In this document: positions 1-12,583 of the stretch, piece after piece
How the letters are laid out: each line of letters starts with the position of its first letter
Numbering within the stretch: position 1 is the stretch's first letter
From: Capitella teleta
Taxonomy: Eukaryota > Annelida > Polychaeta > Capitellidae
Direction: 5' to 3'
Assembly (NCBI GenBank): GCA_000328365.1
Contig: KB292365.1
Location: forward strand, 76,240 to 140,239
DNA length: 64,000 nucleotides
Notes under the pieces: model-generated
What the model saw: the letters and a program-made list of their open reading frames with translations, nothing else
The model's database searches: none
What the model was told of the DNA's origin: nothing
Translations under genes and position numbers: made by a program

Positions 1-363
1 AACGTTATGCAGTGGCTTTAATTAAGGTTCGTTAAAACAACATGAGGTGCATGTATATCATGTTACTATGCAGGTTATTTTTGGTTAGGTTAGGTTAGGT
101 TAAGTTATTATTGGTTAGGTTAGGTGTAAATATTTGGTTATTTAACGTTAGGCAAACGTGATACACACGTGCCGGTAATTGTACATATGCAGCTAATGGT
201 TGATGAAGTTTGGTAACTTAATATGAGATTAAACGTTATGCAGTGGCTTTAATTAAGGTTCGTTAAAACAACATGAGGTGCATGTATATCATGTTACTAT
301 GCAGGTTATTTTTGGTTAGGTTAGGTTAGGTTAAGTTATTTTTGGTTAGTTTAGGTGTAAATT
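1..363. repeat. Tandem 231-base repeat with GGTTA runs
   Basis: The stretch starting AACGTTATGCAGTGGC at base 1 recurs from base 232 with only a few mismatches for about 130 bases, so two units with a period near 231 are visible. The first may be cut by the window edge. Each unit contains three to four GGTTA words in a row, which resemble a TTAGG-type telomere repeat but are far too short to be a telomere. Confidence 0.8.
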
Positions 364-510
364 TTTTGTAACGTTAGATAACGTTACAGTAACGTTACCT
401 AACGTTACCATGGTAACGTTAGATAACGTTATTGCCCCCATCCTGAGTAACGTTAGATAACGTTATTTTGTAACGTTAGGGAAGGTTACCTACACGTGTC
501 TCCCACGTTT
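364..510. repeat. AACGTT palindrome cluster
   Basis: About ten copies of the palindromic core AACGTT, often extended to TAACGTTA, lie within roughly 150 bases, several as TAACGTTAGATAACGTTA pairs. The same word begins the tandem repeat to the left. It could be a degenerate satellite or a foldback end; no gene is visible. Confidence 0.7.
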
Positions 511-519
511 GCCTAACGT

Positions 520-1012
520 TCTGTGTTTGCTGGGGTGGTATCCTGCTCTTAACTTTTGCCCTTGCTGTTGTAGCTTCATGGATGGTGACTCTTTGCTTTC
601 GATTAATTAGAAAAGCCGAGATCCAAGTTTATATATTTCCATTAATGCCATAATGTTCTAATTTGTCTATTAACATTTGGTGTGGGACTCGATCAAAAGC
701 TTTTTTGAAATTTAGGAATGTAACATTTATTTCTGATCCTCTATCCAGTATCCCTGTCCATTGGTCCAGAACCGTAAGTAGTTGTAGAAGGTGGATCTAC
801 CATTGATGAAACCATATTGTTTATTGCTCAGGATATTATTTCCTAAGAGGTGGTCCATGATTGATTTTCTTATTATTTTTTCCATTATTTTGCAGGGTAC
901 TGATGTCAAGCTGACTGGTCTGTAGTTTCAGACAATTCTCCTATCTCCCTTTTTGTGAATGGTTGTAATGTTGGCTGCTTTCCATTTGTCTGGCAAATGC
1001 ATGCACGAAAAT
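520..1012 (-). mobile_element. Non-LTR (LINE) reverse transcriptase fragment
   Basis: Read on the minus strand from about 1010, the frames give the conserved reverse-transcriptase stretch NYRPVSLTSVPCKIMEKII, then QYGFINGRST, then FKKAFDRVPH with the first palm aspartate, and then a FLINRKQRV-like block. This order is that of jockey/CR1-type LINE reverse transcriptases. A stop interrupts the frame just before NYRP and at least one frameshift follows RSTF, so the copy is dead. Only the middle of the enzyme is present; the endonuclease and the element's ends are not visible. Confidence 0.85.
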
Positions 1013-1299
1013 TGCATGGTTATGTAGTAACTCGGGCCATTGGCCCTAATTGAACCCATGCGCGCTTTTTTATCTGACGTAGTGAGTAGGTCTACGATAA
1101 GTGGGTGTTGATCGCTACTTCAATGTAGTAAGCGACTCGCAAGTTCCTGAATGAAAACAACTGAGTAACATCATGTTTAAAAACCCGCAGCGATGTTTCC
1201 CCTTCTCGTTTTGTTGGTCTTCTTCTCCCATGGCTCTTTAATTGAATGTTTGTCTCAATTAAGCGGAAACCAATGTGCTGAAGTTTGTGGGCATGCGGT

Positions 1300-3065
1300 A
1301 TGTCAACTGTCAGGTCACCACTACACCAGTAATCCAGTAGTACTCAGTTAGTCAGTAGCCTGAGTAGACCTACCTTAGTACCTACTACTTAGGCTAGTGG
1401 CTAGTACTAGTAGTAGTACTAGTACCTGACTCCTGAGTCAGTACAGTGACTATTCACTCAGTAGATTCCGGAGCCCCCAACGATATGTACTAGCCGCCGT
1501 CGATTGGCCGTTTAGCCAGCCGCGCCGATTGGTGCCATCAGGCTCAGCCAGCCGCTATCAGCCGATCACTGTCAACAGCGGCTCTCAGCCGATTCAATCC
1601 ATATATTTTACATTCAGCATTATAAGAAGTTATCATTTGTACAAGTCTTTGTTGTGTTTATGGTATTATGTATATACTTACTATCTGAGCTATGTCAGTA
1701 TCTGCGGAAGTAGATTTTATTCAGTTTACTTCATTAAAACTAATTTAAGGATTTATGCCATTCTGTATGTATGCCCATATATATACATGTACAAGGGTTG
1801 TCCCAAAATATATCTGACTGACGTAGGATGCGCTGTATACTAGTACGTACTAGGGTTAATATAAAATATTCCTTCACAAATACTAGTGCATGTACATCAC
1901 TTGTTACTAGCTACATGTATATTACTGGTATGTACCAGGCATTAAGCTTACCATCTCTTGATTGATTGTTCTTTAACTATTCTAACTTATAACACTGCCG
2001 AACCCTCATTTAAGAATTCAGAGGTCATAATTTGTATTTGCCATTCATAACACTTAGCTCATTGCACTGTTTGTCTACATGTATTGCTTTTATTGGTTTG
2101 AAAAAATAGTGAAATTTTGTTAATTTTCCTGCAATTAGTTAAGTTATATAGCAGCTTAAGCAGCTAGCCGGTCATTTTTACTGCAGCCAGCGGATTCTGG
2201 CTAATTACAATCTGCTCCCGGGGCTATCACTCAGTGAGTGACTCGGTACTGTACTGACAGTATCTGTCTTCTGAGGGAGTCGGCACTGGTTAGTGAGTGA
2301 GTAGGTCAGTCTGTGACTGCTGAGTTTCTCAAGTAACTTCAGTGACTGAGTCAGTTAATTGTTACTTGCTCACCAGTGCTCAGTCAGTGACTTAGTGGTT
2401 GTGTGGTCTATGCCAGTTAATAAGTGGCCCTACTCTATTCTAATTAGGCCTTGAGCTTGGGCTTAATATACTGATTACTTAATTCTTTACTCTGAATTAA
2501 TTGAATATGGGGAACACTGGTCTTATTAACCCAGACCCCAATTTTGCTCTTAAAAGGGCAATTTGCGTTTTGCGTCACCTCACTTCTTCTACTCTTCTGC
2601 TTTGCTTTGGATGACTAGGGAGATCGGAGACATTATTAGTGAACATTATGGAATGAGACTTGATCTCGGACCACAGACCTCGAAGCTCCAACAATGTTAC
2701 CAATTAAAGTGAAGAGTAAAGTAAGCTTTGAACCATGCATATTTAGTACTGAGGTTAGTTTGTTTATATGAGAATTCGGAGTCCAGGTTATTATAATTGT
2801 ACCGGATATGGTTAAGCACTATTATATTGAGTCACTGATGACTGGGTCAGTGCATCTGTAGACTTTGTCCTCTTTTATGTTGGAATTTGCAGAGAATTAC
2901 CATTGACATTATCCAGTCATACCCTGTATTACAGACATGTTTCACATTTGGTTTCAATTATTATCATTCTGTTCCTTGTTTCCTAATAGTTCAATTTCCT
3001 AATAGTAATCAGTCAGTAACAGTCAGTCAGTGATTGGCAGTGACTGTCAGTGACTGTAACTCTCA
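1300..3065. repeat. AGT/CAGT-rich simple DNA, no gene seen
   Basis: Three tracts, about 1310-1470, 2225-2410 and 3000-3060, consist largely of overlapping AGT, CAGT, ACTG and GTACT words with no fixed period. The DNA between is ordinary AT-rich sequence. I see no protein-like frame with splice sites from 1,020 to 3,500. Confidence 0.55.
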
Positions 3066-3506
3066 TAACCAGCTGTGTCATATCATTACAAGCTTGGTTG
3101 TATATTGATATTTCATGACTTAATTCCTGTCTTACACCAAATATAAAGAGGACCTCTATTTAATTGGGACCCTCGTTAAGATCAATTCTAATTAGATTAT
3201 ATTTAATTAATGCAAAAAGACAGATCTTGCCTATCTCGTATCTGGTGTCTCTATTAACAAATTGTTAACTGTTGAAATATTTAACATTGAAGAACTTTTC
3301 AAAGAGTAAAATATATGAATCGTTCTATGATCAAGACCTATTTCTATAATTAGTACTGTTGAAGAGTGAAACGTGGGAAATCATTGAAAGTGAATCCGTC
3401 AATTGGAAATTTGGAATCATGGCCCACCTGCATTATAACCAGCAGCTATGATTATAATTATGGATGGCTTTTCTCTGAATAATTTTATTTTATTTATTCT
3501 TCACAG

Positions 3507-6500
3507 GTTGATGGCACTACACATTGCTATCCTGCTTATTTCACAGGTAAGCAACATATTATGATAATAATTTATGAATTGATTGAATTTATGAATAAAC
3601 TTATAGTACTGGTATATCACAAGGAGAAAAAGTAAATTCTATGAGTCATTTATGCCATTTTAAATCAATTCCCATCAAATTCTCTCTTATTGTTTGGCAG
3701 AGTATCAAAATATATAATAATAATATTGGAACATTCTTAAACCGGCAAATTTGAAATCTACTATTCATTGATAGGCAATACGATAAGTGAAGCTGTGAAA
3801 TAGAGAAATTTGAAATTTCATCAAATCAATTTCTATCGGTTCATTGACTGACAACTGTTATCTCTCTCTAGATATTATTTCAATGATCTGTTATCACACA
3901 TTGCGCTGTTCTCAATTGCTTAGTGGAAGGTGATTTTGATCAGCGACCTTATCAGTAAATTCAGTCAACTGATATTCATGCATAGGATATATTGCACTGT
4001 AATCAGTTCATGTTTAGTCAGGTATTTTCACTTCCATTTCCATTATTTTTGTGAATACGTAATTTTATTTATTTTTTAGATCTGTGTAAATATGTCATTG
4101 AGAACAAATATCTTATCGATTGAGTGCTTGATCTTTTTGAAGGTATGCAAATATACACTGGAATTTGCGAATATAATTCTGGAAGTTTATAATTATCAAA
4201 AGTTGAGAAAAGAGGTCGAAGCACAATCATTATTTTCTGGTCATGTGTTTGATTTGCTTCATTACAATTATACATGTATCTAATATTTTTCATTGATTTT
4301 TTTTTTTTTTTTTTTTTGCATATGTTTTTCATTTTTTTTTTTTCTCTTTATTTTTTTCTTCTTCGTGTATTGCTAATTCATTATTATTAATAATTTATTT
4401 CACGTTTATCGGGTCAAATCAATAAATGTGAAAGTATCCCACTGAAATGAAAAATGAGTCAACAAAATAGTGCAAATATGTTAATAATTTCTGGAAAAAT
4501 GCTAATTCGACTAAATCAATTAGATAACTGCCGACTGAGTCCCATTTATGACTGAACTACTTGAGGGTACTTGACATTGTCACCACTCTCCCTCAGGTCA
4601 CTTCACTTTCATTCAGCTGACGTGTGCTCTTTAGAACAATGATTCACATATCGTTGTTTTGAAAGATTTCATAAAAAAATCAAATTTTTCATTTGTTCAT
4701 TTCAGAATGTGTGGCTCCAGGTATCCTTCACCCTGACCTTGCCTTCTCTCAAGGTCACAACCCTCCCACTCTTCATCAATTGTCGGTTCAGCCGTTGAAC
4801 AACTCGAGAGATGACCAATACTCGCTTCACATCTCTGTGCATGTTTCATCAGCCAGTGAGTTGTTATGTAATCTACTACTTCTCTGGACTTTCCTTCATC
4901 ATTTTTGTATGCTTTAATATTACTAGTAATCACATGTGCGACTGTATTCAGTGTAGCAGTATCTCTTAGTACTGCCCTGTATGCCAAGCTGAGTTGATTA
5001 ACGGGAGCTTCATGGTTATTATTTCTCTGCATTCTCAGATGTAACGCAGATTCAGATTTCTCTCAGTCAATTCTTTCGCCGTGAACAAACTAATCCGAAG
5101 AATCATCTTCGCAGTGGATACTGTCGCGTTTACAACATTTCTTCTCAAGATCCAGATGTCAGTGTAAGTCCAACAATTCTCTCCCGATTTCCATGAGTTA
5201 TTTCTCTTTGTCGCCAGTGGACAATCACAGATGCATGCTGGGATAGCATTCAAACAGACAGCGTGTATGCACTCTCGCTCACTTCAAATGCTGACCAACT
5301 CACTTATTTCATTTCGACACCTGCAAACTTCTCTTTCCTTTTAGGTGAGACATATTTTGAAATTTTATAGAGACCTGCTGCTTGTTTAAGTTTTTAGCCA
5401 GGAAATCTAGTTAATAATAATACTAATTTATTCATTTATAAAAACGTAAAATGGCGGGCACTGCTATGCGTTGAACAGAAATGTGAAATGTCATAAAATA
5501 GTTGCTTGTAATTGATTTGCATAACTTCTTGGATGCATTCAGATGTACCGAAGACTGATTTTCTTTTCCAGTGAAGCATTTGAATTGAATATTTTTCTCC
5601 CACACAGATCCCCCTTCGCTCCCTGATTGGCACACTGTGGTTGCCATAGCAGTGTTGCCTAGCAACAAATCCATCTTGACCTCATTCCAGTTGGCTCCTG
5701 CCTCTTCTGCAGTCACTTCATACTTGGTTCACCTTCATGATGTAGAAACGCCTCCACATTACTCTCTCTATCAAACTATCACGGTACATTTTATTCTCGA
5801 TCCTCGATGTATACCAGACTGCTATCAGATTTATTTTATTAATGCAGAGTTTTGTTTTTAAACTCTTATTTTTATTTATTTTCAGAATGAATCTTGGACT
5901 GTGTTTCCTTCACTGCCGCCTCTCAAAGTTGAATACCAGTTGACGGTGAGCGTTTGATGTCATAACCCCTGCCTCTGAACTCTGACCTCACAGATCAAAA
6001 TTAACAATTGCGACCAATGCGTTGAGACGTGGGCTTCATCCATTCTTCTCCCAGGTTTTCTTTTTCTTTTTCGAAAATCAATTCAATCAAACTTCAAATC
6101 TTTCAATTTTTTAGTCGCTCCTGAGAAAGTCACGACCCCAAAGCCCCTGGTGAGCCCTAAAGCTGTCATCACTATGGCAACTGATGATTACTCCGACCTC
6201 TCCACATGGACTGACCGCATGTCGTCTGATGACTATGAGGGTTGGTTTATTTTTTTAATCTAATTTGATTTAAAGAAGAAGTCCTCTGTTCATTTCGGAA
6301 CCTTTTTAGATTGATTCTATGGGCTTTCCTGATGACGAGAGACCAATTTTGAAAATTTTTGTCAGCTGTGAATGATATTCAAGACAAATTAAAATACGAA
6401 TTTCTTACTCAGGCAGAGTAACTTGAAACGAGATGAGTGCGAGATTTCTTTTATAAGAACTGCAGAAAGATCTGCTCCCATTATTAGCAATAGGAGAGTT

Positions 6501-9500
6501 ACTTTTATGACATCATGACGATTTGAAATCAAACGCGAGAAGAAAGCGAGATTTTAAACCTCTCAAAATCGATGTATCTAAGAATTAGCCTACAGCAAGC
6601 GTATTGTCTAACAATATGACAGTCAAAAGACGTATTTGTTTTTTGGGATGCATATTCTCTCATTCGCTATAACTTCTAAACAATCAGAGGTCCTCTTTAA
6701 AGGGAGGGAGAACTGGTTAAAAATGGACTTTGAGTCGTTATTTGATGCACCAAAAATGATTCCTATGCCTGGCCCACACAAGGAATATCCTTGCTAACGT
6801 TTTCGCGGGAGATATATTGCTAATTAGGTGTGACGTCAGGAGCTATGATGAAACACTTGAGTTCCCCATCTTTTACAATGGGCCTCGTCATATCAGCGTG
6901 TCCTGCGACTAAACCCCTGGATAAGTTTTTCTTTTCTTATTGGAAATAGATAGAATAATCATTTTGCGTCAGTCAGGCGCGAATTTTTTTTTTCCGCTAT
7001 TATTCTTATTTTAACAAGCGATTTTCTAGGACACCTACCATGGTTTCTCATCCTGAAACAGTAAAAAGGTCAGCCAGAGTGCACCACGCATGCGCTTTCG
7101 TTTCGTAAACAACAAAGATGTCCTTTTATGGCGAAGATGATCTGGTCTGATTGGCTGAAATTGATAGCTTCACGAGGGGAACGGGACCAATCACGGCAAG
7201 CCCTCAGCTGACGTTTGCCTCCTATACTTCGTAATGGAAGCCATTCTCCCATAGGTGCAATGCTAACCCCGATATTTGGAATGCATTATTTCCTTACACT
7301 TGCATCCAGGCATGGTGTTTTTGGCACGGAATTCTATCAATTGGTGCTATGGGTCAATAGAACATCACTTAAAATTCAGTTCCCCATCCCTTTAAGGAAA
7401 TCTCAATATATTTGCTGAGATGTTTCACCGCCATGGCACTATATTGTTGATTTTGAGGATTTGTTTTCGGTGCATTTCCATGTTTTAATTGAAACTGATT
7501 TGTGTTTGCAGCCACAACACTTCCTTCCACTCCTGGTCATCGTGGCGATTTAGATCGCACGGCCAAAATAGTCGGAGGTGTCGTTGGGGGTCTCGTTTGT
7601 ATCGCTCTCCTCAGTCTTCTTGCATTCTGCGTCTGGAAGCAGAAATTCAAGAAAAGTAAGTTTTTTTTTTGTTTTTAACCCAAATTTGAGCCTTCTCACT
7701 TCCTCGACCTTCAAATCACAGATGTGTAAAAAATAAATTTATTATGATTCTTTAATTTTTAACTCTTTAAGTTTTCACAAAACTGTCTCTGCACTATGTA
7801 TATATTATGCTGGGTGCTTCCAAAGTACAATCTTAACACATTCGAGAGAAAAAACGAAAAACAAAAAAACATTTTTGATTTTTCAAAAATGAAACTTACA
7901 CTTTAGGAAGCACCCCTTCCCTCCTTCCCATGGTGTAGGTAACCCTTTCTTCTTGCAGGGGATTTCACTATGCGTCGCTTCCATAATCCAAGCGAAATAG
8001 CCTTAGGTAAGCCTCCCTCCTTCTCTTTGTATCTCCCCTCTGGTCCCATGAAACCTCTAAGGAAAAAAGTCCTCCACATAACTGAACGACAAATCACGGG
8101 AGAGAAATTACAGTCTCAAAAGTAGCCACCTCTCAGTGGCATCTCTCAGATGCATTTGGCTCAAAGACACAAATTTATGCCAATCGTTTTCCTGTTCAAT
8201 TCGGCTGAGGCGTTTTTAACAAAAGCTCTTTCACCCTGTACAAGGCGTGGAATTGTTTTGACTTGCTGAATGCTGTTAGCGCAGTTTTTTATTTGACCCC
8301 TGAACTTTGTGCCACTAACTCGTGCAAATAAGTAAATATGGAGTGAAATTTTGCTGTTAGATCATTATCACTGTTTGTGATAATCGTTTCTCTTATATCC
8401 AACAGAAGATGATGAAATGAGGTCGCCATCTTCCATCCTCATAATCTACTCATATGATTGTGATGCGCACGAGCGTGTGGTCGTTGAACTGGCCACGTAC
8501 CTGAAGCACGTCTTCTGCTGTCAGGTTTTCCTCGACATCTGGGAGCAGGCGGAGATTCAGGAGAAAGGAGCGTTGCTATGGTTACAGGAGAAGTTCCTCA
8601 CCTGCAACCACATTCTCATCATCTGCTCAGCGGGAGCACGCTACAAATGCGCCAAAAACAAACAGTTCAGACTGAAGCAGAGTCGGCCTCTCCCTGAGAC
8701 GTTCTCCCTCGCCGTGCAAATGGCCACCGAGCGACTGCGCAGCGCCAAAAGGACGGGTGTCGCTGATTTGTCAAACGTTATTGTGGCGTATTTTGAGTAT
8801 TCAGGACATAGTTCCATTCCACCTAATTTAGATACTGCAGTTCAGATACCATTGATGCGAGATGTCATGAGTTTGTACTCAGTTGCTCAGGGAATAAGTG
8901 ATGTTGCCAAGCGGCAGAGCAGGTCTCTCGAGGGTGTCACGGCAGATACGTTTTACAAAACCGCCACTGGACAGCAGTTGTACGATGCGCTGATTTCTGC
9001 GGAAAATTTCTTCCAGGAGAATCCTGACTGGTTGGGTCTGATCCTGGAGCCAGTTTCACCAGTGCCCAAGAAACCGTCATCAAAAAGACCTTCACGCGAA
9101 GGCAGTGTGGTCACGACTCCAGTTGAAACACCGCTGGATGTCAGCGAAACCGGCAGCCAGGAGGATTTACTCGGTAACCGTAGCAATGAAACCCCTGCGC
9201 TGGAGGATCCCCTTGAGGGAGACGTGTTGCTTCGCAGGAGGAAGGACGATCATCCCCCCTCTCCCTGCCCCTCCCCTCTCTCCCAGCAGATCCCTCCTGC
9301 GGCCCCAGGCAAAGCTGTCCCAGATAACTGGCCACTGGTTAGCAACGGTTTCCATGACGACCAATCAGTTGTCGATGACGACGAGCAACTGCAGAAAGAC
9401 ATTGATGCTCTGAATAACTTTGACAACAAGTGGTTCAAGTTGAAGCCTGCTTCGTTTGACTTCAGTGCCCTCACCGCTAACGCGCCTTCTAACGGCGCTT

Positions 9501-9658
9501 TTGACAACTCCGCTTTCCACGCTGGTCATCTTGACCCCACCTTGAAGCCACTGAACAACAACCACATCGACTCCTTTGTCGTTGACTTTTCCGGAGATTC
9601 CTTGTTTGAGAGTTCAATGACCCCTGAAGCGAGCCCCAAATCAACGACAATATTATGA
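3507..9658 (+). CDS. IL-17 receptor-like SEFIR membrane receptor
   Basis: Spliced type I membrane receptor. Exons in compatible phase: 4706-4855, 5039-5163, 5218-5344, 5608-5783, 5886-5945, 5994-6054, 6115-6240, 7512-7655, 7959-8006, 8406-9658, giving about 756 residues. A probable signal-peptide exon (ATG 3511, MALHIAILLIS, donor after 3546) lies upstream, but its phase does not join exon 4706 directly, so the 5' end is unresolved; 4080-4142 is another exon-like piece. The extracellular part carries Cys and Trp residues as in IL-17R fibronectin-type domains. Exon 7512-7655 encodes the membrane helix (IVGGVVGGLVCIALLSLLAF). The last exon opens with the SEFIR domain (ILIIYSYDCDAHERVVVELA; VFLDIWEQAEIQEKG; ILIICSAGA), followed by a Ser/Pro-rich acidic tail. 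SEFIR domains recruit Act1-type adaptors in known animals. The closest subtype (RA or RD) is not decided. Confidence 0.85.
6697..7395. mobile_element. TTAA-flanked MITE in a receptor intron
   Basis: Inside the receptor intron 6241-7511, TTAA-AGGGAGGGAGAACTGG on the left faces CAGTTCCCCATCCCT-TTAA on the right. The ends are therefore inverted repeats of about 16 bases with few mismatches, bounded by TTAA on both sides. TTAA target duplication is typical of piggyBac-class DNA transposons. The roughly 690-base interior has no transposase-like frame, so it looks like a non-autonomous element. Confidence 0.6.
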
Positions 9659-11160
9659 TGACGCGTTTATTTTTATATTTACGCTGATTCAGTTTTTTCT
9701 TTGAACTTTTACAATGATTTTTTGTTTTATTACTATTGTTTCAGTCAAATCTCTGAAACTTTAATCAAAAACAATACTTGTTTTGTAATTCTACGCAAAT
9801 TTAATTTTGTTCTTATCAAATTTTCCTGATCTGTGATCTTATTTGTTTTTCAACTCGTTAATTAGTTTATCTCGTTATTCAATATTAGTTGGTCCTTTAT
9901 CTTCATTTTTATGTTTTCATTTTATTGCTGTTTTCCATTTTCTATCAGAAGGGTTCTTTTTTTCTTTTTCTCTCTTCAAGTTGCATAATTCATAATTATC
10001 ATATTGAACAAAGTTCCATTTTTTATCTGTATAGGATATTTTTTTCTTTTATCTCTGCCAGCAAGCATTCCATTTGTGATGAAATTCCCCAGCATATCTC
10101 ATGAATTATCTGAGCAATACTTTTCACAATTAGCCAGCGTATCCCAATACAGTGCCTTCAAGTATACCATGTGCTTTAGCCCAAACGAATTTTAATTCTG
10201 CCTTTTTACCGAGCCGTGAGTTTTGTGTCTATTGTCTTACAGCGCCCTTCAAACTTTAGTATTTTTTAGCGGGCGGATGCAGATATTTCGTTTATTCAGT
10301 CCCAATGCTTTGCGTGAATCATGATCGAATACCATGATTTCAATTCATTTCAGTGACAGGATCTTTAATAAATATTCTTAATTATATAAGAATATAAATT
10401 ACTGTGTGTGCAGGAACAAAAATCTTGAAAATTGCTCCAAAGTTCCTCTTGTATTCCGTGACCTTTATATTTGTTTCCCCGTGAGCCCTAATTAAATTAA
10501 TCCATTAATTAATGCCATTTCATGCACCAATAATTATTGTTGACATAATTATTTTTTAACATTTTTTTTTAATAGCTTTATTATTCCACCAACGGATTTT
10601 GTTTACGAATGTGAATTTTTAAAAACAACTAATAAAAGAACGTGTTCTTTTTCACACTCATTGCTTCCATTCTTATAAACACGGTTCTGTTCATCTGATG
10701 GCCATGGCTATCTGGTGAAGACATCCATTGATCAGTTATCGATTGTTTGCTCATTTGATTCAGGTAGGTATCAAAGGGAAAACGCAATCAGAATATCCGA
10801 TTAATGTAAGCGATTCCCACTTGGAATTCTGAATTCGATCTCTCCTCTTGTATGTTTGCCTTTTGTTGAGAAATTGTCACCTAAGACAGCTAAGACATGC
10901 TGGAAGCGAGAGTTTGAAGCAATGGTCTGTGGTGAATGCCCAGAGGACTCCCCGCCAAGAAGAAGGCGATGATAAGTGAAATTATTGTGTTAATAAATTT
11001 ACCAATTTATTAACCACCTAATATAGTGGATACAATGTAAGGGTTTGGCCTGATAAACAGGCAACCGAGCTCAGTTTGTTGCACAAATGTGTGGGAAGAT
11101 TTAGAGCGCCACAACGAACCACAAACCCAGGAATGGGTTGGGAGTTTCATAATTAAATCT
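9659..11160. other. Receptor 3' flank; AT-rich, no firm gene
   Basis: T-rich DNA follows the receptor stop, with AATAAA-like words near 10,368 that could serve polyadenylation. A plus-strand open stretch at about 10,830-10,972 reads VEKLSPKTAKTCWKREFEAM and ends in RRRR and a double stop, shortly before an AATAAA. It could be a terminal exon or a transposon tail; I do not recognise it. Confidence 0.4.
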
Positions 11161-11187
11161 ATGCATGAAAATATATAAATAATAATA

Positions 11188-11998
11188 AATTACCCATCGT
11201 AAAAATAGCCCCCCCCCAAAAAAAAACAAAAAAAAAAAAAAAAACCCCCCAAGACCCCCAAAACAAAAAAAAAAAAAAAAAAAAAAAAAACAGACAGCAA
11301 ATTATCACGTGGAGCACCAACAAACAAGGAAGACTCAACCTGAATGATTTAAACAAATGGCCATCGATCCAGTGACAACAGTTTCTTCTCAACCGAAACA
11401 TCAGTTGGAAAGGTGGAATTTAAACTTCGGTCGTGTTAATAGAACCTTTAATGCAGCAACGTGGCTCTCAACACTCCAAATAAAAGCAAACATTAAATTA
11501 ATTAAAAAAAATATTTCAAGGAGACCACTGTGTCATTGGTCATTTTGCATTATTCGTTCCCAGTGGCGGATTCTCGCTAAGGGCGTAGGGGCGATGGGCA
11601 CCCCTCAGCTAAATAAATATTCAACAAATAATTGTTTGATTGTTGTGGCAAATATAATATTATAATTGCACATGGAGCGAGAAACTTTGGTGGGCGCGGC
11701 GTAAGAGAGTGGGAAGCACGATTATTTCTGAAATAGACATCGCTATATTGTGAATTTGCGCATTTAGTGCGAACCGAAAAGCCTCGACAATGTTACTTTT
11801 TTGTCTTGGAAATAGCATTTTCATTCGCAAAGCGTGCATGTAGATTAAAGAGCTTGGGTTGTGCTGCCGAGTAGCATTACTAGTAAATAGTAATTTTGTC
11901 GAAGAGAATAATATCCAATTAGGATTACTTCTGTCCGCCGGCAAAGATTCCGACTACAGAATCATCAAACTCATCACTATCTCCAAATTTATCTCCCT

Positions 11999-12034
<36 letters not shown>

Positions 12035-12040
12035 GAGTTC
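11188..12040. repeat. Dispersed repeat, copy A, with hAT-like end
   Basis: The segment shares its left end (TTACCCATCGTAAAAATAGC), its centre (ATTATTTCTGAAATAGACAT onward, about 310 bases at some 95 percent by eye) and its right end (AATAGAGTTC) with copy B at 16.35-16.83 kb. Copy A carries about 300 extra bases at 11,395-11,690, including CAGTGGCGGATTC at 11,561, which resembles the terminus of hAT-class transposons. Long A and C runs interrupt it. No intact transposase is seen. Confidence 0.7.
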
Positions 12041-12110
12041 CGCAAAATAGAAATATTATTTTAAACAGTAAATATTTTAAGGACAATATGAAAAAAAAAA
12101 AAAAAAAAAA
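12001..12110. repeat. Poly-A runs
   Basis: Two uninterrupted A tracts, about 32 bases at 12,001 and about 20 at 12,091, lie at and just past the end of repeat copy A. Copy B has only seven A at the first position, so the tract expanded after duplication. Confidence 0.8.
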
Positions 12111-12583
12111 TCAAAATCGATATAACTAAATTAATATTAGGTAACTGATGAGATAATTGCGAAGAGGGAAATACGTACATTACATGTATTAAGTGAATGA
12201 AAGGAGGTTTACAAAATGTTCAATCTGACCACAAAAGACATGAGGCATATCATCGACATTTCCAAAGAAAAAGCTGCCCATTCATCAATTACTTAATTAT
12301 TCATGCAAAATGAAAATTGCACAATTTGCTGATCTTCAAAAAGTAGTAGTAAAGTGCCAAAGTGAGAAAAGTGAGAGAAAAACAATGGCAATAATATAGA
12401 ATGGGGAAAACATATTTTATTATAAAATACAAATACAAAAACAACATTATAATAATCTAATTGGGAAGCAAGAATCCACGAATAAAACATGCATGAATAT
12501 TATTATTTTTCTACGTCTTTAAGAAAATAATTCAAGGGAGGAATATAAATGATTATATTTATGAAAGAGACGTTCATAAATGT

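Noticed and set aside
61-120. A telomere
   Set aside because: Only three or four GGTTA words in a row, embedded in a longer unit; likewise the single TTAGGG-like words near 49,750.
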